64,000 bases of DNA from DATAPD01 sp036265385 (GTDB lineage: Bacteria; Acidobacteriota; Terriglobia; Terriglobales; Acidobacteriaceae): contig DATAPD010000015.1 of the NCBI GenBank assembly GCA_036265385.1, forward strand, positions 558,001 to 622,000, given 5' to 3'. This document shows positions 8,610 to 17,065 of this stretch, piece by piece (the stretch's first letter is position 1; every line of letters begins with the position of its first letter). The position numbers and the translations under genes were made by a program. A model generated the notes under the pieces. That model made no database searches. It had not been told where the DNA came from and worked only from the letters and a program-made list of their open reading frames with translations.

Positions 8610-9239
8610 ATGGACTACAAAATCGTAAATATTGACCATTGCGATTCAGTGAATGCGGAGCGCGAGAGGACCGCCTACTTGCGGAATTTGAAGGAATTGG
8701 GTGGATCTGCGCCTAGTGAATCGAAGGAGCCGGAAATCGCAACCGGTACAAAGGAACGGCGCAGAAGTATTCGGTATCGCTGCGATGGAAGCGCCGAGTT
8801 ACGGCCAAAGGACAGCGATGTACGTACGTGGGGAACACTATCCGACATAAGCGTGCATGGATGCTACATCGAGATGACGGCAACGTATCCGGTCGGAACG
8901 TGTGTCGATTTAAGCTTAGAAGTCGTCGGAGTTCGTGTGCACGTCGCAGGCGAAGTCAAAGTCTCGTATCCATTTCTTGGAATCGGAATCGCTTTTCGAG
9001 AAGTCGACTTCGAAGAGCGTGAAAAGTTGCGGGAATTGCTTCAGCGGCTTTCTACCAGCGGGCGGTCAATTACACGGGAACCTGCGGCAATAAGAAGCGA
9101 TGGATTGCCCGTCAGTTTACCGTCACCGAATCAGGCATACGAAATGGTGAGGGAGTTGGCCAATTTCTTTCAGAATCATTCGGATTTACCGCAGGCAACT
9201 TTCGCAGAAATCCTTGCGCGTTGGACCTCATCGCAATAA
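8610..9239 (+). CDS. PilZ-domain protein
   Basis: Probable c-di-GMP-binding protein of 209 residues. After a polar N-terminal stretch the PilZ domain carries both ligand motifs: RRSIR (RxxxR) and DISVHGCYIE (D/NxSxxG), followed by the beta-barrel strands up to VDFEEREKLREL. A C-terminal segment of about 60 residues, mostly helical by composition (NQAYEMVRELANFFQNH), has no recognised family. ATG at 8610 is preferred because GAGG ends 9 nt upstream; GTG at 8580 is the alternative. It is the first of four PilZ genes in the window and lies just before a sugar epimerase. Confidence 0.8.
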   Translation: MDYKIVNIDHCDSVNAERERTAYLRNLKELGGSAPSESKEPEIATGTKERRRSIRYRCDGSAELRPKDSDVRTWGTLSDISVHGCYIEMTATYPVGTCVDLSLEVVGVRVHVAGEVKVSYPFLGIGIAFREVDFEEREKLRELLQRLSTSGRSITREPAAIRSDGLPVSLPSPNQAYEMVRELANFFQNHSDLPQATFAEILARWTSSQ

Positions 9240-9334
9240 CCTGTCGAAAGACGCCTGGTTTGTAGGGCTGATATCGGGCAATGTAGTCAAGCCACTTGCC
9301 TTGGTCGACAATCCACAACAATTGGTTATGATGA

Positions 9335-10282
9335 ATGGGTATGGCCAAATACCTGATTACGGGCATTGCGGGGTTCATCGGATCAACGATCGCTAGCCGC
9401 CTGGTGGCGCGAGGCGACGACGTCAGAGGCGTCGATAATTTGTCTACCGGAAATCGCGAAAACCTGAAAGCGCTGGCGGACCAAATTGATTTCCGCGAAA
9501 CAGACATTCTGAACCTGGACGACATTCGCCGGGCTTGCGAAGGTGTGGATTGCGTTTTTCATCAGGCTGCAATTCCTTCTGTGCCCAAATCCGTGAAGGA
9601 TCCGCTGGGCAGCAATCAAGCCAATGTGGACGGGACTGTCAACGTGTTGATTGCGGCCCGTGATGCAAAAGTGAAGCGGGTGGTATATGCCGCCTCTTCA
9701 TCGGCCTACGGAGACACTCCTACTCTGCCGAAGCACGAGGAGATGGCCCCGAATCCCATCTCTCCATATGCGGTAGCCAAGCTGGCAAGCGAGTATTACA
9801 TGACATCGTTTTATCGCTGCTATGGGATGGAAACGGTGAGCTTGCGATATTTCAACATTTTTGGGCCTCGGCAAGATCCCACGTCTCCTTACTCGGGGGT
9901 CCTGGCGCGATTCATCACCCAAATGCTTCGCAACGAGCAACCGACTATCTTTGGAGATGGCGAACAGAGCCGCGATTTCACTTACGTGGAGAATGCGGTG
10001 GATGCAAACCTCCTTGCCGCTGCGGCACCGGCCCAGGAAGTAGCAGGCAAAATGTTTAATGTGGCCACAGGAACACGAGCTTCATTGAACGAAACCTTCC
10101 AAGCCCTGAAGCGAATTACAGGGTATCAAGGCGATGCGAAGTATGCGGTCGAGCGGGAAGGGGACGTGAAGCACTCTCTGGCTGACATTTCCAAAGCCAA
10201 GAAACACCTCGGCTACAGTCCGAAGATCGGGTTTGAAGACGGGCTACGACGAACGGTGGAGTGGTATCGCAACGGGAGCTAG
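9335..10282 (+). CDS. NAD-dependent UDP-sugar 4-epimerase (SDR extended family)
   Basis: A 315-residue extended short-chain dehydrogenase/epimerase. It has the N-terminal NAD motif TGIAGFIGSTIASRL (GxxGxxG), the acidic VDNLSTG segment, the catalytic Ser in YAASSSAYGD, and Tyr-x3-Lys in SPYAVAKLA. The pattern is closest to UDP-GlcNAc/UDP-GlcNAcA 4-epimerases of the WbpP/Gne group, so it probably supplies UDP-GalNAc or UDP-GalNAcA for surface glycans; the exact substrate is inferred. The start may be ATG 9335 or 9341, and no clear ribosome binding site is visible. It lies 14 kb from the main polysaccharide locus. Confidence 0.82.
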   Translation: MGMAKYLITGIAGFIGSTIASRLVARGDDVRGVDNLSTGNRENLKALADQIDFRETDILNLDDIRRACEGVDCVFHQAAIPSVPKSVKDPLGSNQANVDGTVNVLIAARDAKVKRVVYAASSSAYGDTPTLPKHEEMAPNPISPYAVAKLASEYYMTSFYRCYGMETVSLRYFNIFGPRQDPTSPYSGVLARFITQMLRNEQPTIFGDGEQSRDFTYVENAVDANLLAAAAPAQEVAGKMFNVATGTRASLNETFQALKRITGYQGDAKYAVEREGDVKHSLADISKAKKHLGYSPKIGFEDGLRRTVEWYRNGS

Positions 10283-10410
10283 CCCTCAGCCAGCAGGCTC
10301 CATCCAATCGGGGGTTGATCGAGCGGGTCTTCTTCCTGAGAAGTTGAGAGCAATCGCAAATTACCTTGGTGATCTAGGGACGGTTACGGCAGCAGTCTAC
10401 ATTGGACTAC

Positions 10411-11088
10411 ATGACGCTCTCGTCTCTATTGGTTTCGCGCGACTGGCAGGAAATCAGTGTCCTGGAATGTATCCTCGGCGGTCTTCACATCGATGTCGAT
10501 GTCTTGACGGACCCCGATCAGGCATGGGTCAAGCTGAACCGCTCCAAAGTTGATGCATTGATCGTCGATCGCGACCTCGCCGGAACTGACCAATTTCTGC
10601 ACCGCATTGAGCAGGCAAATGTGCGTACGAACACGGTGCCGCTTGTAGTCGTCAGCGCCCAACGCACCGTCGATTGCGCGGTGGATGCGAGCACGTTGTT
10701 CCGATTCGAGAAGCCGATTTCAGTGGAGCAAGCTGTCCGAACTCTCTCTGCTGCTAGAAACTTAATCCTGACAGGTCGACTGCGTTATCACCGTCACAAA
10801 ATTCACACGCCGGTGAACGTGAACTGGGGTAAAAAAAGCAAAATCCAAGCAGAGCTGCGGAATGTAAGTCAGGGTGGTATCGGTATCAAGGCTGATCGCC
10901 GACTCGATGCTCAAGGAAAAGTCGAAATCAATTTCTCATTGCCGGGCAGCGGCCACGTGGTTGAAGCATCCGCACAGATTGCGTGGGCCGATCACACTGG
11001 ACACGCAGGATTGAAGTTTGTTCAGCTGCCAGCGTCAGTGCGCCAAGATCTCGAGATGTGGCTCGCGCAGCGATATTTCGCACACTAG
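10411..11088 (+). CDS. Receiver-like domain fused to PilZ domain
   Basis: A 225-residue protein with two parts. Residues 1-115 look like a response-regulator receiver: an acidic Asp site in VDALIVDRDLAG and a late Lys-Pro in FRFEKPISVEQA match the phospho-Asp and K-P positions, but the N-terminal acidic pair is not evident, so phosphorylation is doubtful. Residues 125-225 are PilZ-like, with NVSQGGIGIK (NxSxxG) but a degenerate Arg motif (RLRYHRHK). ATG at 10411 is used; a TTG 9 nt upstream is also in frame. It probably integrates a phosphorelay-like or protein-protein signal with c-di-GMP; this is inference. Confidence 0.72.
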   Translation: MTLSSLLVSRDWQEISVLECILGGLHIDVDVLTDPDQAWVKLNRSKVDALIVDRDLAGTDQFLHRIEQANVRTNTVPLVVVSAQRTVDCAVDASTLFRFEKPISVEQAVRTLSAARNLILTGRLRYHRHKIHTPVNVNWGKKSKIQAELRNVSQGGIGIKADRRLDAQGKVEINFSLPGSGHVVEASAQIAWADHTGHAGLKFVQLPASVRQDLEMWLAQRYFAH

Positions 11089-11160
11089 TACGCGCCCAGC
11101 CGTCCTAAGAAGCAACGATTCCAGCACCGATCCGCTTCGCACTTTCTAATTCCGGCTGTT

Positions 11161-11943
11161 TCAGCGAAAACGGTCTGAATCATCCATGCCGCGGATCTGT
11201 TCGAGAGTATCCTGTGCAGCCGCTCTTGTAGCCAGGAGACATCCGGGAGATTCGATCGCGAAGATCCGAAACAATCTGCGATAGCCGAATGCCGCAATTA
11301 GGGTGATCCCTCCGAATAGTGCGGCAGTTACATTCCAGGGCGGAAACGATCGGGCAACTACGAGGAATACCAGCCAGAACAGAAGGACCGCGGTCATGAC
11401 CAGGAGGGCATCCATCATCATCCAAACCGTGCGCATGGCCAGAGGACGTGGCCAAAACGGAAGAGAAATAGTGGCCGAATTGTCCTCGTTAACGACCGGT
11501 TGGAAAGATGCAAGCGTCGTACTAGGCAGAGCCGGTTCACGAATCCATGAGTTGGGTCCGAACATGGAAGCGGGAGATGTGGTGGCGTGAAGTGTCGCCA
11601 AAAGATTGGTGATAATCCAATCATTCACAGTACGCCTTACGCGGGGACTCAATTCGAAGCGCAATCCGGCCTGTCCGGAATCGTTGGCCCAAATCACGTC
11701 TGCGGGAACTTCGATGTGGGTTCGCGGGTTCAGGAGATCGAAGCGCGTTAGAACGGCCTGGCCTGCGTGCAGATGGCCTACGGCCTGGATGCCGATCCCA
11801 TCCGCATTGATGTCGCGAACGATGCCGCCGTTTCCCTGATCAAGACGCACGTAAACAAGTGAGGGAACACGGTATCGATATGCTCGGGGAGTGCTGTCAT
11901 GAGTCTCTACGGACTCAATCGCTCCCTCAGATGAAAAAGGCAT
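11161..11943 (-). CDS. PilZ-like domain protein with C-terminal membrane helices
   Basis: A 260-residue protein. The N-terminal PilZ-like domain (about 15-115) has RAYRYR in place of a clean RxxxR and DINADGIGI, where the usual Ser of D/NxSxxG is Asn, so c-di-GMP binding is uncertain. A polar linker follows, then two membrane helices (about 178-200 and 203-225: ALLVMTAVLLFWLVFLVVA and VTAALFGGITLIAAFGY). The C-terminal tail is charged. It is convergent with the receiver-PilZ gene, 72 nt away, and all of its strongest similarity to neighbours is to the other PilZ domains here. Confidence 0.7.
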   Translation of the reverse strand: MPFSSEGAIESVETHDSTPRAYRYRVPSLVYVRLDQGNGGIVRDINADGIGIQAVGHLHAGQAVLTRFDLLNPRTHIEVPADVIWANDSGQAGLRFELSPRVRRTVNDWIITNLLATLHATTSPASMFGPNSWIREPALPSTTLASFQPVVNEDNSATISLPFWPRPLAMRTVWMMMDALLVMTAVLLFWLVFLVVARSFPPWNVTAALFGGITLIAAFGYRRLFRIFAIESPGCLLATRAAAQDTLEQIRGMDDSDRFR

Positions 11944-12008
11944 GCAGACGATGGTAGTCTGCGGAACTCTGATCGACAGTTAACCGTGGTGGTTCGGATG
12001 GCGGGAGA

Positions 12009-12353
12009 TCAGGAGGCGTGTCGTTCGACTGGGTGAACCGCTGCGGCTGCGGACCGACGCTGGTTACGATCCCAGTCAATCAGTTGGTTCAGGTCATAGC
12101 TGAACGGGCCATAGGATTGAAAGGCCTGTTCATCAAAGAGCCGTTTGATCCCACACCCGAGGCACACCTGATAAGACTGGCCTTGAACGCGGACCGGCCA
12201 GCTCATCTTGCGATGCCAGCAGCCACGGAAAGCAATCACGGCGGCACCTGCGATTCCGGTGGCAATAAGGCCTAAGGGCCACATCCAGCGTGATTTACGG
12301 GTGGAATGGTCGTCGTACGCCTGGGACGAGGAGACTTCAACTGCTCGGGTCAC
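12009..12353 (-). CDS. Small membrane protein with CxxCG motif, unknown function
   Basis: A 114-residue protein with a polar N-terminus, one membrane helix (about 26-43, WPLGLIATGIAGAAVIAF), and a following soluble part containing YQVCLGCGIKRLFDE. The CxxC could hold a metal with partners from another chain, or be redox active. The C-terminus is Arg/Ala-rich. No family name can be given with confidence. It is 65 nt downstream of the start of the PilZ-TM gene's upstream side and divergent from the GAF-amidase gene. Confidence 0.5.
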   Translation of the reverse strand: MTRAVEVSSSQAYDDHSTRKSRWMWPLGLIATGIAGAAVIAFRGCWHRKMSWPVRVQGQSYQVCLGCGIKRLFDEQAFQSYGPFSYDLNQLIDWDRNQRRSAAAAVHPVERHAS

Positions 12354-12450
12354 TGAAACCTACCTTACCCCGTAGCATAGGGCGAAACTCACGGTGGCGC
12401 AATTGGAGAAAAGTGCTATAGATGAATGGGTTCCGGCGCTGGCACTAGCG

Positions 12451-12472
12451 ACCATGGCCGGAAGGCCATGGT
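12451..12472. repeat. Perfect 9-bp inverted repeat in divergent intergenic region
   Basis: ACCATGGCC-GGAA-GGCCATGGT is a perfect palindrome with a 4-nt centre, lying in the 207-base region between the divergent genes at 12353 and 12561. There is no T-run beside it, so it is not a classical terminator. It could be an operator, a RNA hairpin in the leader of the amidase gene, or a remnant of a small dispersed repeat. No other copy was noticed in the window. Confidence 0.55.
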
Positions 12473-12560
12473 GACCTTAGTTACCTCGGCACATTGCTTC
12501 CAGGGAAAAAGCTCGGTAACTTAAAGGTGACACTCCGAAATTTCACTACTCTGCTATGCG

Positions 12561-14840
12561 ATGGCATGGGAACCTTTTCGTGCACGCGCGCGCAGGGCGG
12601 AGTTCGTGTGTTTTTTAGAAATGGCTGCGAGTCTCGACAAGCCGAATCTTCTCTCTTCTAAGAGAGAACCTGTGTCCGCTTCTGACCTGCAAATGCTGGA
12701 GCAGAGCGAGGCTCTCCAGGCATTGCTAGCTTTTTCGGCACTACATCAACAAGTACGAAGCACACGATCAGAAACACCAGCAGCCGTCAATGCAGGCTCC
12801 GATACAGACCTGTTTGTTCTAGAGGAAGTTCTCAGCTTAGTAGCTGAACGCGCTCGAGGCGTCACTGGGGCGGACGGAGTGGCAATCGCATTAGCGGAAG
12901 GGAACGCTATTGTCTGTCGAGGCTCAGCTGGAACGGTTTGTCCGGACCTAGGCGCTCAACTCAATCCGCAATCGGATTTTTCCGGAGCCTGCCTGCGAGC
13001 GGGAGAAGTCGTCCGTTGTGACGACACGGAACATGATTCTCGGGTGAACCTTGAAGCTTGTCGCAGATTGGGTACTCGATCGATGGTTGCGGTACCACTC
13101 TGCGGCAAGATACGAACCATCGGATTGGTGCAGGCATTTTCCCGAGATGCTCACGCTTTCAACGACAGCGATGTGCGCAGCCTTCAACTGCTTGCTGAGC
13201 TACTGTTAGCTGCGTTGAAACCTGATGACGAGAAGGGTGCCAGTTGCAGGCCTTCCCCGGCGAGTGATGTCAGCGGGAAACAGTCTCTAAACTGGCGGCC
13301 AGCGCCGAGGCCATCTCAAAAAGCAATCGAAGTACGCGAGGGCTTGTCGCCGCTTATTGCGGAACCCATCGTTTTTGACAAGCTCGAGTCGACAGATCGC
13401 GGCATTCCGGGTCTCGGAGTTGTTGCATCAATGGTGATTGTCGCTAGCCTGCTTGCTGGCGGGCTGTGGTGGAAACTTCGCCATGGGATGGAAGATGCGC
13501 AAGACGCGCGTCCAGCGATCAAGGAAGTTGTGCGACAGGCAAAGCAGTTAGATGCGACTGCCGCCGTTAACCCCTCGAATGCGAATGAAGAAGTGGAGGC
13601 TCTCGACCTGTCGCCTCCAGGTGATAATTCATCCGCTCGGCAAGAGGTCAGTGAAGATGCGCAGCACCTTGCTGTGCTTCCCAAAATCACAGGCGTGAGG
13701 CACTGGTCTTCCTCTGACGCGAGCACAGTCGTGATTGACCTGCAGGACCAAGTTCCTTACGAAGCCCACAGACTCGCATCGCCAGAACGCATTTACTTCG
13801 ATCTCCATGACACAGTATTGCCGGATTATTTGCTCGGAAAATCATGGCAGATCGGAGATCCGTTGCTCAGCAGAGTGCGAATCGCACAGCCCGTTGCTGG
13901 TGTGACTCGCGTTGTACTGGACACGGCTCCAGGATCGAATTTCTCAGTGAGCCTTGAGCAGAATCCTTATCGGCTAGTGGTTTCGTTGCACGGGAGCAAT
14001 GCTGGGGATCAAATAGCCAAGACACCATCGCTTTTCCCGGACAAAGCAGATGCCGCCAAGAAGCAGCTGGCGATGAATGTCACAGCACCGACATTGCCGA
14101 CTCTGTCCAATGAGGAGAAGCAGTGGCGGAATCGAGTTCCGAAAATTCGCGTTGTGGTGGATGCCGGCCACGGCGGGTGGGATCTGGGAACAGTCGGCCG
14201 AAAAGGCTTGTTGGAAAAGGACCTCGTCCTCGAGATTGCCCAACGACTTGGAAAGATGCTCCAGAGCCGGTTGGGAAGCGACGTCATTTATACGCGTCAA
14301 GACGACAACTACCTGCCACTGGATCAGAGATCAGAAGTCGCTAATGAAGCGCGCGCCGACCTATTCGTCTCCATTCACGCAAACTATAGCGACTTTCCCT
14401 CTGCACGCGGGGTGGAGACTTACTACACGAATCTTTTTGTAGCTCCGGGATCGAAGGAAGCTGAGCCAGACGCTACCGTCAAAAAGTTTTTGAACATATT
14501 GCTCTCTCCGGATGAAATGCAGGAAAAACGCTCAGAGTCCAAGAAACTCGCATTGAGTGTGCAGAAGGCGCTGTTCGGGACTCTTTCGTCGCAAAATCCA
14601 TCGATCCGCAATCGTGGCGTGAAGGCCGCCTCGTTCGTGGTGCTCAAAGGCACGACCATGCCTTCCATTCTGGCAGAAGTTTCTTTTGTGAGCAGTCCAT
14701 CGGACGAAGAGAAGCTCAGGAACGCCGAATATCGGCAGCAGATCGCGGAAGCGCTCTACAAGGGCATTGCAAGGTACGCGGCAGCATCACACAAGACGAG
14801 CTTAGCGAGCGCAACGCCAGATTCTGCTGGAACGAGATAA
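12561..14840 (+). CDS. GAF - transmembrane - AMIN - N-acetylmuramoyl-L-alanine amidase fusion
   Basis: A 759-residue multidomain protein. Residues about 85-218 are a GAF sensor domain. A single helix (about 285-303, LGVVASMVIVASLLAGG) probably crosses the inner membrane. Residues about 375-478 are an AMIN domain (KITGVRHWSSSDASTVVIDL onward), which localises amidases to septal peptidoglycan. Residues 528-745 are Amidase_3, with zinc ligands His537 (DAGHGG), Glu552 (LLEKDL), His606 (SIHAN) and catalytic Glu706 (ILAEVSF). It would cut the amide bond between MurNAc and L-Ala in the periplasm. The cytoplasmic GAF part is unusual; it resembles the GAF domains encoded at 20513 and 22147. The start is uncertain: ATG 12621 is an alternative to 12561. 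Confidence 0.85.
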   Translation: MAWEPFRARARRAEFVCFLEMAASLDKPNLLSSKREPVSASDLQMLEQSEALQALLAFSALHQQVRSTRSETPAAVNAGSDTDLFVLEEVLSLVAERARGVTGADGVAIALAEGNAIVCRGSAGTVCPDLGAQLNPQSDFSGACLRAGEVVRCDDTEHDSRVNLEACRRLGTRSMVAVPLCGKIRTIGLVQAFSRDAHAFNDSDVRSLQLLAELLLAALKPDDEKGASCRPSPASDVSGKQSLNWRPAPRPSQKAIEVREGLSPLIAEPIVFDKLESTDRGIPGLGVVASMVIVASLLAGGLWWKLRHGMEDAQDARPAIKEVVRQAKQLDATAAVNPSNANEEVEALDLSPPGDNSSARQEVSEDAQHLAVLPKITGVRHWSSSDASTVVIDLQDQVPYEAHRLASPERIYFDLHDTVLPDYLLGKSWQIGDPLLSRVRIAQPVAGVTRVVLDTAPGSNFSVSLEQNPYRLVVSLHGSNAGDQIAKTPSLFPDKADAAKKQLAMNVTAPTLPTLSNEEKQWRNRVPKIRVVVDAGHGGWDLGTVGRKGLLEKDLVLEIAQRLGKMLQSRLGSDVIYTRQDDNYLPLDQRSEVANEARADLFVSIHANYSDFPSARGVETYYTNLFVAPGSKEAEPDATVKKFLNILLSPDEMQEKRSESKKLALSVQKALFGTLSSQNPSIRNRGVKAASFVVLKGTTMPSILAEVSFVSSPSDEEKLRNAEYRQQIAEALYKGIARYAAASHKTSLASATPDSAGTR

Positions 14841-14873
14841 AACTTCAACCCCAGGTTACCCGCAGATCTGTAG

Positions 14874-16973
14874 TCACATGCCGCCATACTTCTGCAGCCA
14901 CTTTAGTTCCTCTCGCACTTTAATTTTTCCATGCCATGGATTTTTGGAAAGGCTGTGGCCTTCTCCGGGAAAGATCAGAAGTCGGCTGGGGACGCCAAGT
15001 GCGAAGAGCGCATGATCGAGCAGATAGTTCTCCAGCACAGCCACGCGGATGTCATCGGCGCCTCCGACCATATGAGTGGGCGTCTTGACCTTATCGATCT
15101 GGAAGATTGCGGCTTCGTCGTGATAGCGCTGGGCAGTTTCCCAGGGGCGCCCGCCAAGGAAATAGGCGTCGTCCATCGTCGTGTCGTCATTGCCCCAGTT
15201 GGCAACGTGCTCGACTGCGCCGGCGCCGGTCACGGCAGCCTTAAATCTAGTGGTCTGCGTGATCAGCCAATTAGTCATGTAGCCGCCGTAGGAGTAGCCG
15301 CCAACCGAGAGCCGATTGGGATCGGCAATCCCTTCCTTAACTAGAGCATCGACGCCGGCCAGAATGTCTTTGCCCGGGCGAGAAACGATCTCAGGGACAA
15401 TTTGCATCAGGAACTTATCGCCGTAGCCGGTTGATCCGCGGTAGTTCGGTTCAAAGACAAGCCAACCCGCAGTAGCTGGGATGCGGTCCCACTGGTACCA
15501 GTCGGCTTCGAAATGATTGCCATCTGCGTCGGCTGGGCCGCCATGAATCAGTGTGAACATCGGCAAGTTTTTGGCTTCGAACTTCCCCGGCGGGTAGATG
15601 AGCATGCCCTCAACAGAGGTGCCATCATCGGAAGTCCAGCGATACGGCTTGCCCTTGGGCAGGTCTCGTTCGGTGAAGAGCTTGTTCAGGCTGGTGATGG
15701 GACGTGCCTGCGATAGCTTGTCGACACTCTCCGCTAGATACACTTCAGTTGGCTGCTCAATGGTGGAGTGAACGAATGCGACCCGAGGAGAATGCTCGGC
15801 GGAAGCAAGCTGTTCATACCAGCCTGGCACTCCATTGATTTTCGTGAAGGGCTTGTCGGGGGAGGTTTGGGTGTATGTGGCGATCTCCGTCCCCATTTTT
15901 CCGCCGGCGATTACACCATTTTGAGTCGGCGCATAAGACGCCACCGCCCCCGTAAAGTCAGAGGCCCAACGGTCGAGCTGGTTGTTATCGGCATTAACCC
16001 AGTACAGACGCGGCTGAGTGTCCTGGTACTTCCCTTCCACGGAACCGAGATCCACGCGGAAGAAAACGTGGATGCTGTCCGGTGCCCATCGCAAGTCCGT
16101 CTCGACCGCCTCATTATGAGTGACTTGTTTTGGCTGTACTTGCGGGTTGGCGTTTGACAGATCAACGGTATAGATCTCGAACTCGTTAACTTTTTCCTGC
16201 CGCTGTGAAATTGATGTGGTTACGAAGGCCAGGCGATGACCATCTGGAGATGCATCCAGATCGTCCAGTCGCCACGGACTAACGGCGATTGCCTTCGCCT
16301 CAGGCGTTGTTGTCGGCGCATCGTCGGGACCTTCCTTGCCTGGAGCAGCGTTGTGTGTCGCGATCGCATCCGCCAGGCGAAGGCTAAAAACAGTATCGCC
16401 ACGCTCCGCAGCGCGATATTGGATAACGTCTTTCCATTCTTTCTTGTAAGCGTCGGTTTGCTGCTTGGTCCAAGGTGTCCGGGTCGCGAAATAAATGGTG
16501 GTGGAATCGGACGACCACGCAAAGGTATGAACATCGTCTTCTCCTCGAGTAATGGCGAAAGCTTCGCCACCATTCGGGGAAATCAGGTAGATCTGAGAGA
16601 CATCGCTAGAGGAGTTGCCGGCTGCGTCGCCCTCTTTGCCAGCAATCAGTTTGCGTTCTGACAAGAAAGCGATCCATTTGCCGTCCGGAGACCAGCGTGG
16701 ATTTTCATCGTGACCCGATTGCGTGAGTTGGGTCAGGGTTCCGCTGCCCCGGCCATCATCGCGGTACAACCAGAGCTCCTTGCGGAATGCCTGGGCGTCC
16801 CAATCTGCACGGCTCGTAGCAATCACTAGCGCATTTCCATCCGGCGAGGGGCGAATAGCATTAAAGCTCACGGAATTGAAATACTCATCGAGCGTGGCCG
16901 GGGGCTTGTTTTGGGCGAAGACTACCGAGCATGAAACCAGGAGCAGAGTGAAGAGACACCGGGGCTTGATCAT
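14874..16973 (-). CDS. Secreted prolyl oligopeptidase-family (S9) peptidase
   Basis: A 699-residue peptidase of the dipeptidyl-/acylaminoacyl-peptidase type. It has a signal peptide (MIKPRCLFTLLLVSCSVVFAQ), a TolB/WD-like seven-bladed propeller (FNAIRPSPDGNALVIA, NPRWSPDGKWIAFLS and similar repeats) over about residues 35-400, and a C-terminal alpha/beta hydrolase with Ser in GGYSYGGYMTNW, Asp in GGADDIRV and His in GEGHSLS. The start was placed at ATG 16973, right before the signal peptide, instead of an in-frame start 96 nt upstream. It likely degrades peptides in the periplasm. It ends a minus-strand run of genes from 23004. Confidence 0.9.
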   Translation of the reverse strand: MIKPRCLFTLLLVSCSVVFAQNKPPATLDEYFNSVSFNAIRPSPDGNALVIATSRADWDAQAFRKELWLYRDDGRGSGTLTQLTQSGHDENPRWSPDGKWIAFLSERKLIAGKEGDAAGNSSSDVSQIYLISPNGGEAFAITRGEDDVHTFAWSSDSTTIYFATRTPWTKQQTDAYKKEWKDVIQYRAAERGDTVFSLRLADAIATHNAAPGKEGPDDAPTTTPEAKAIAVSPWRLDDLDASPDGHRLAFVTTSISQRQEKVNEFEIYTVDLSNANPQVQPKQVTHNEAVETDLRWAPDSIHVFFRVDLGSVEGKYQDTQPRLYWVNADNNQLDRWASDFTGAVASYAPTQNGVIAGGKMGTEIATYTQTSPDKPFTKINGVPGWYEQLASAEHSPRVAFVHSTIEQPTEVYLAESVDKLSQARPITSLNKLFTERDLPKGKPYRWTSDDGTSVEGMLIYPPGKFEAKNLPMFTLIHGGPADADGNHFEADWYQWDRIPATAGWLVFEPNYRGSTGYGDKFLMQIVPEIVSRPGKDILAGVDALVKEGIADPNRLSVGGYSYGGYMTNWLITQTTRFKAAVTGAGAVEHVANWGNDDTTMDDAYFLGGRPWETAQRYHDEAAIFQIDKVKTPTHMVGGADDIRVAVLENYLLDHALFALGVPSRLLIFPGEGHSLSKNPWHGKIKVREELKWLQKYGGM

Positions 16974-17065
16974 GGTTAGGTCCGAGGAAAAGCGAGTTAT
17001 ACACGCGCGAAGGTCGGAGTGGCAATCGAATCTGATCTGGTTCTTAGGGTTACGATGACTGTCGG

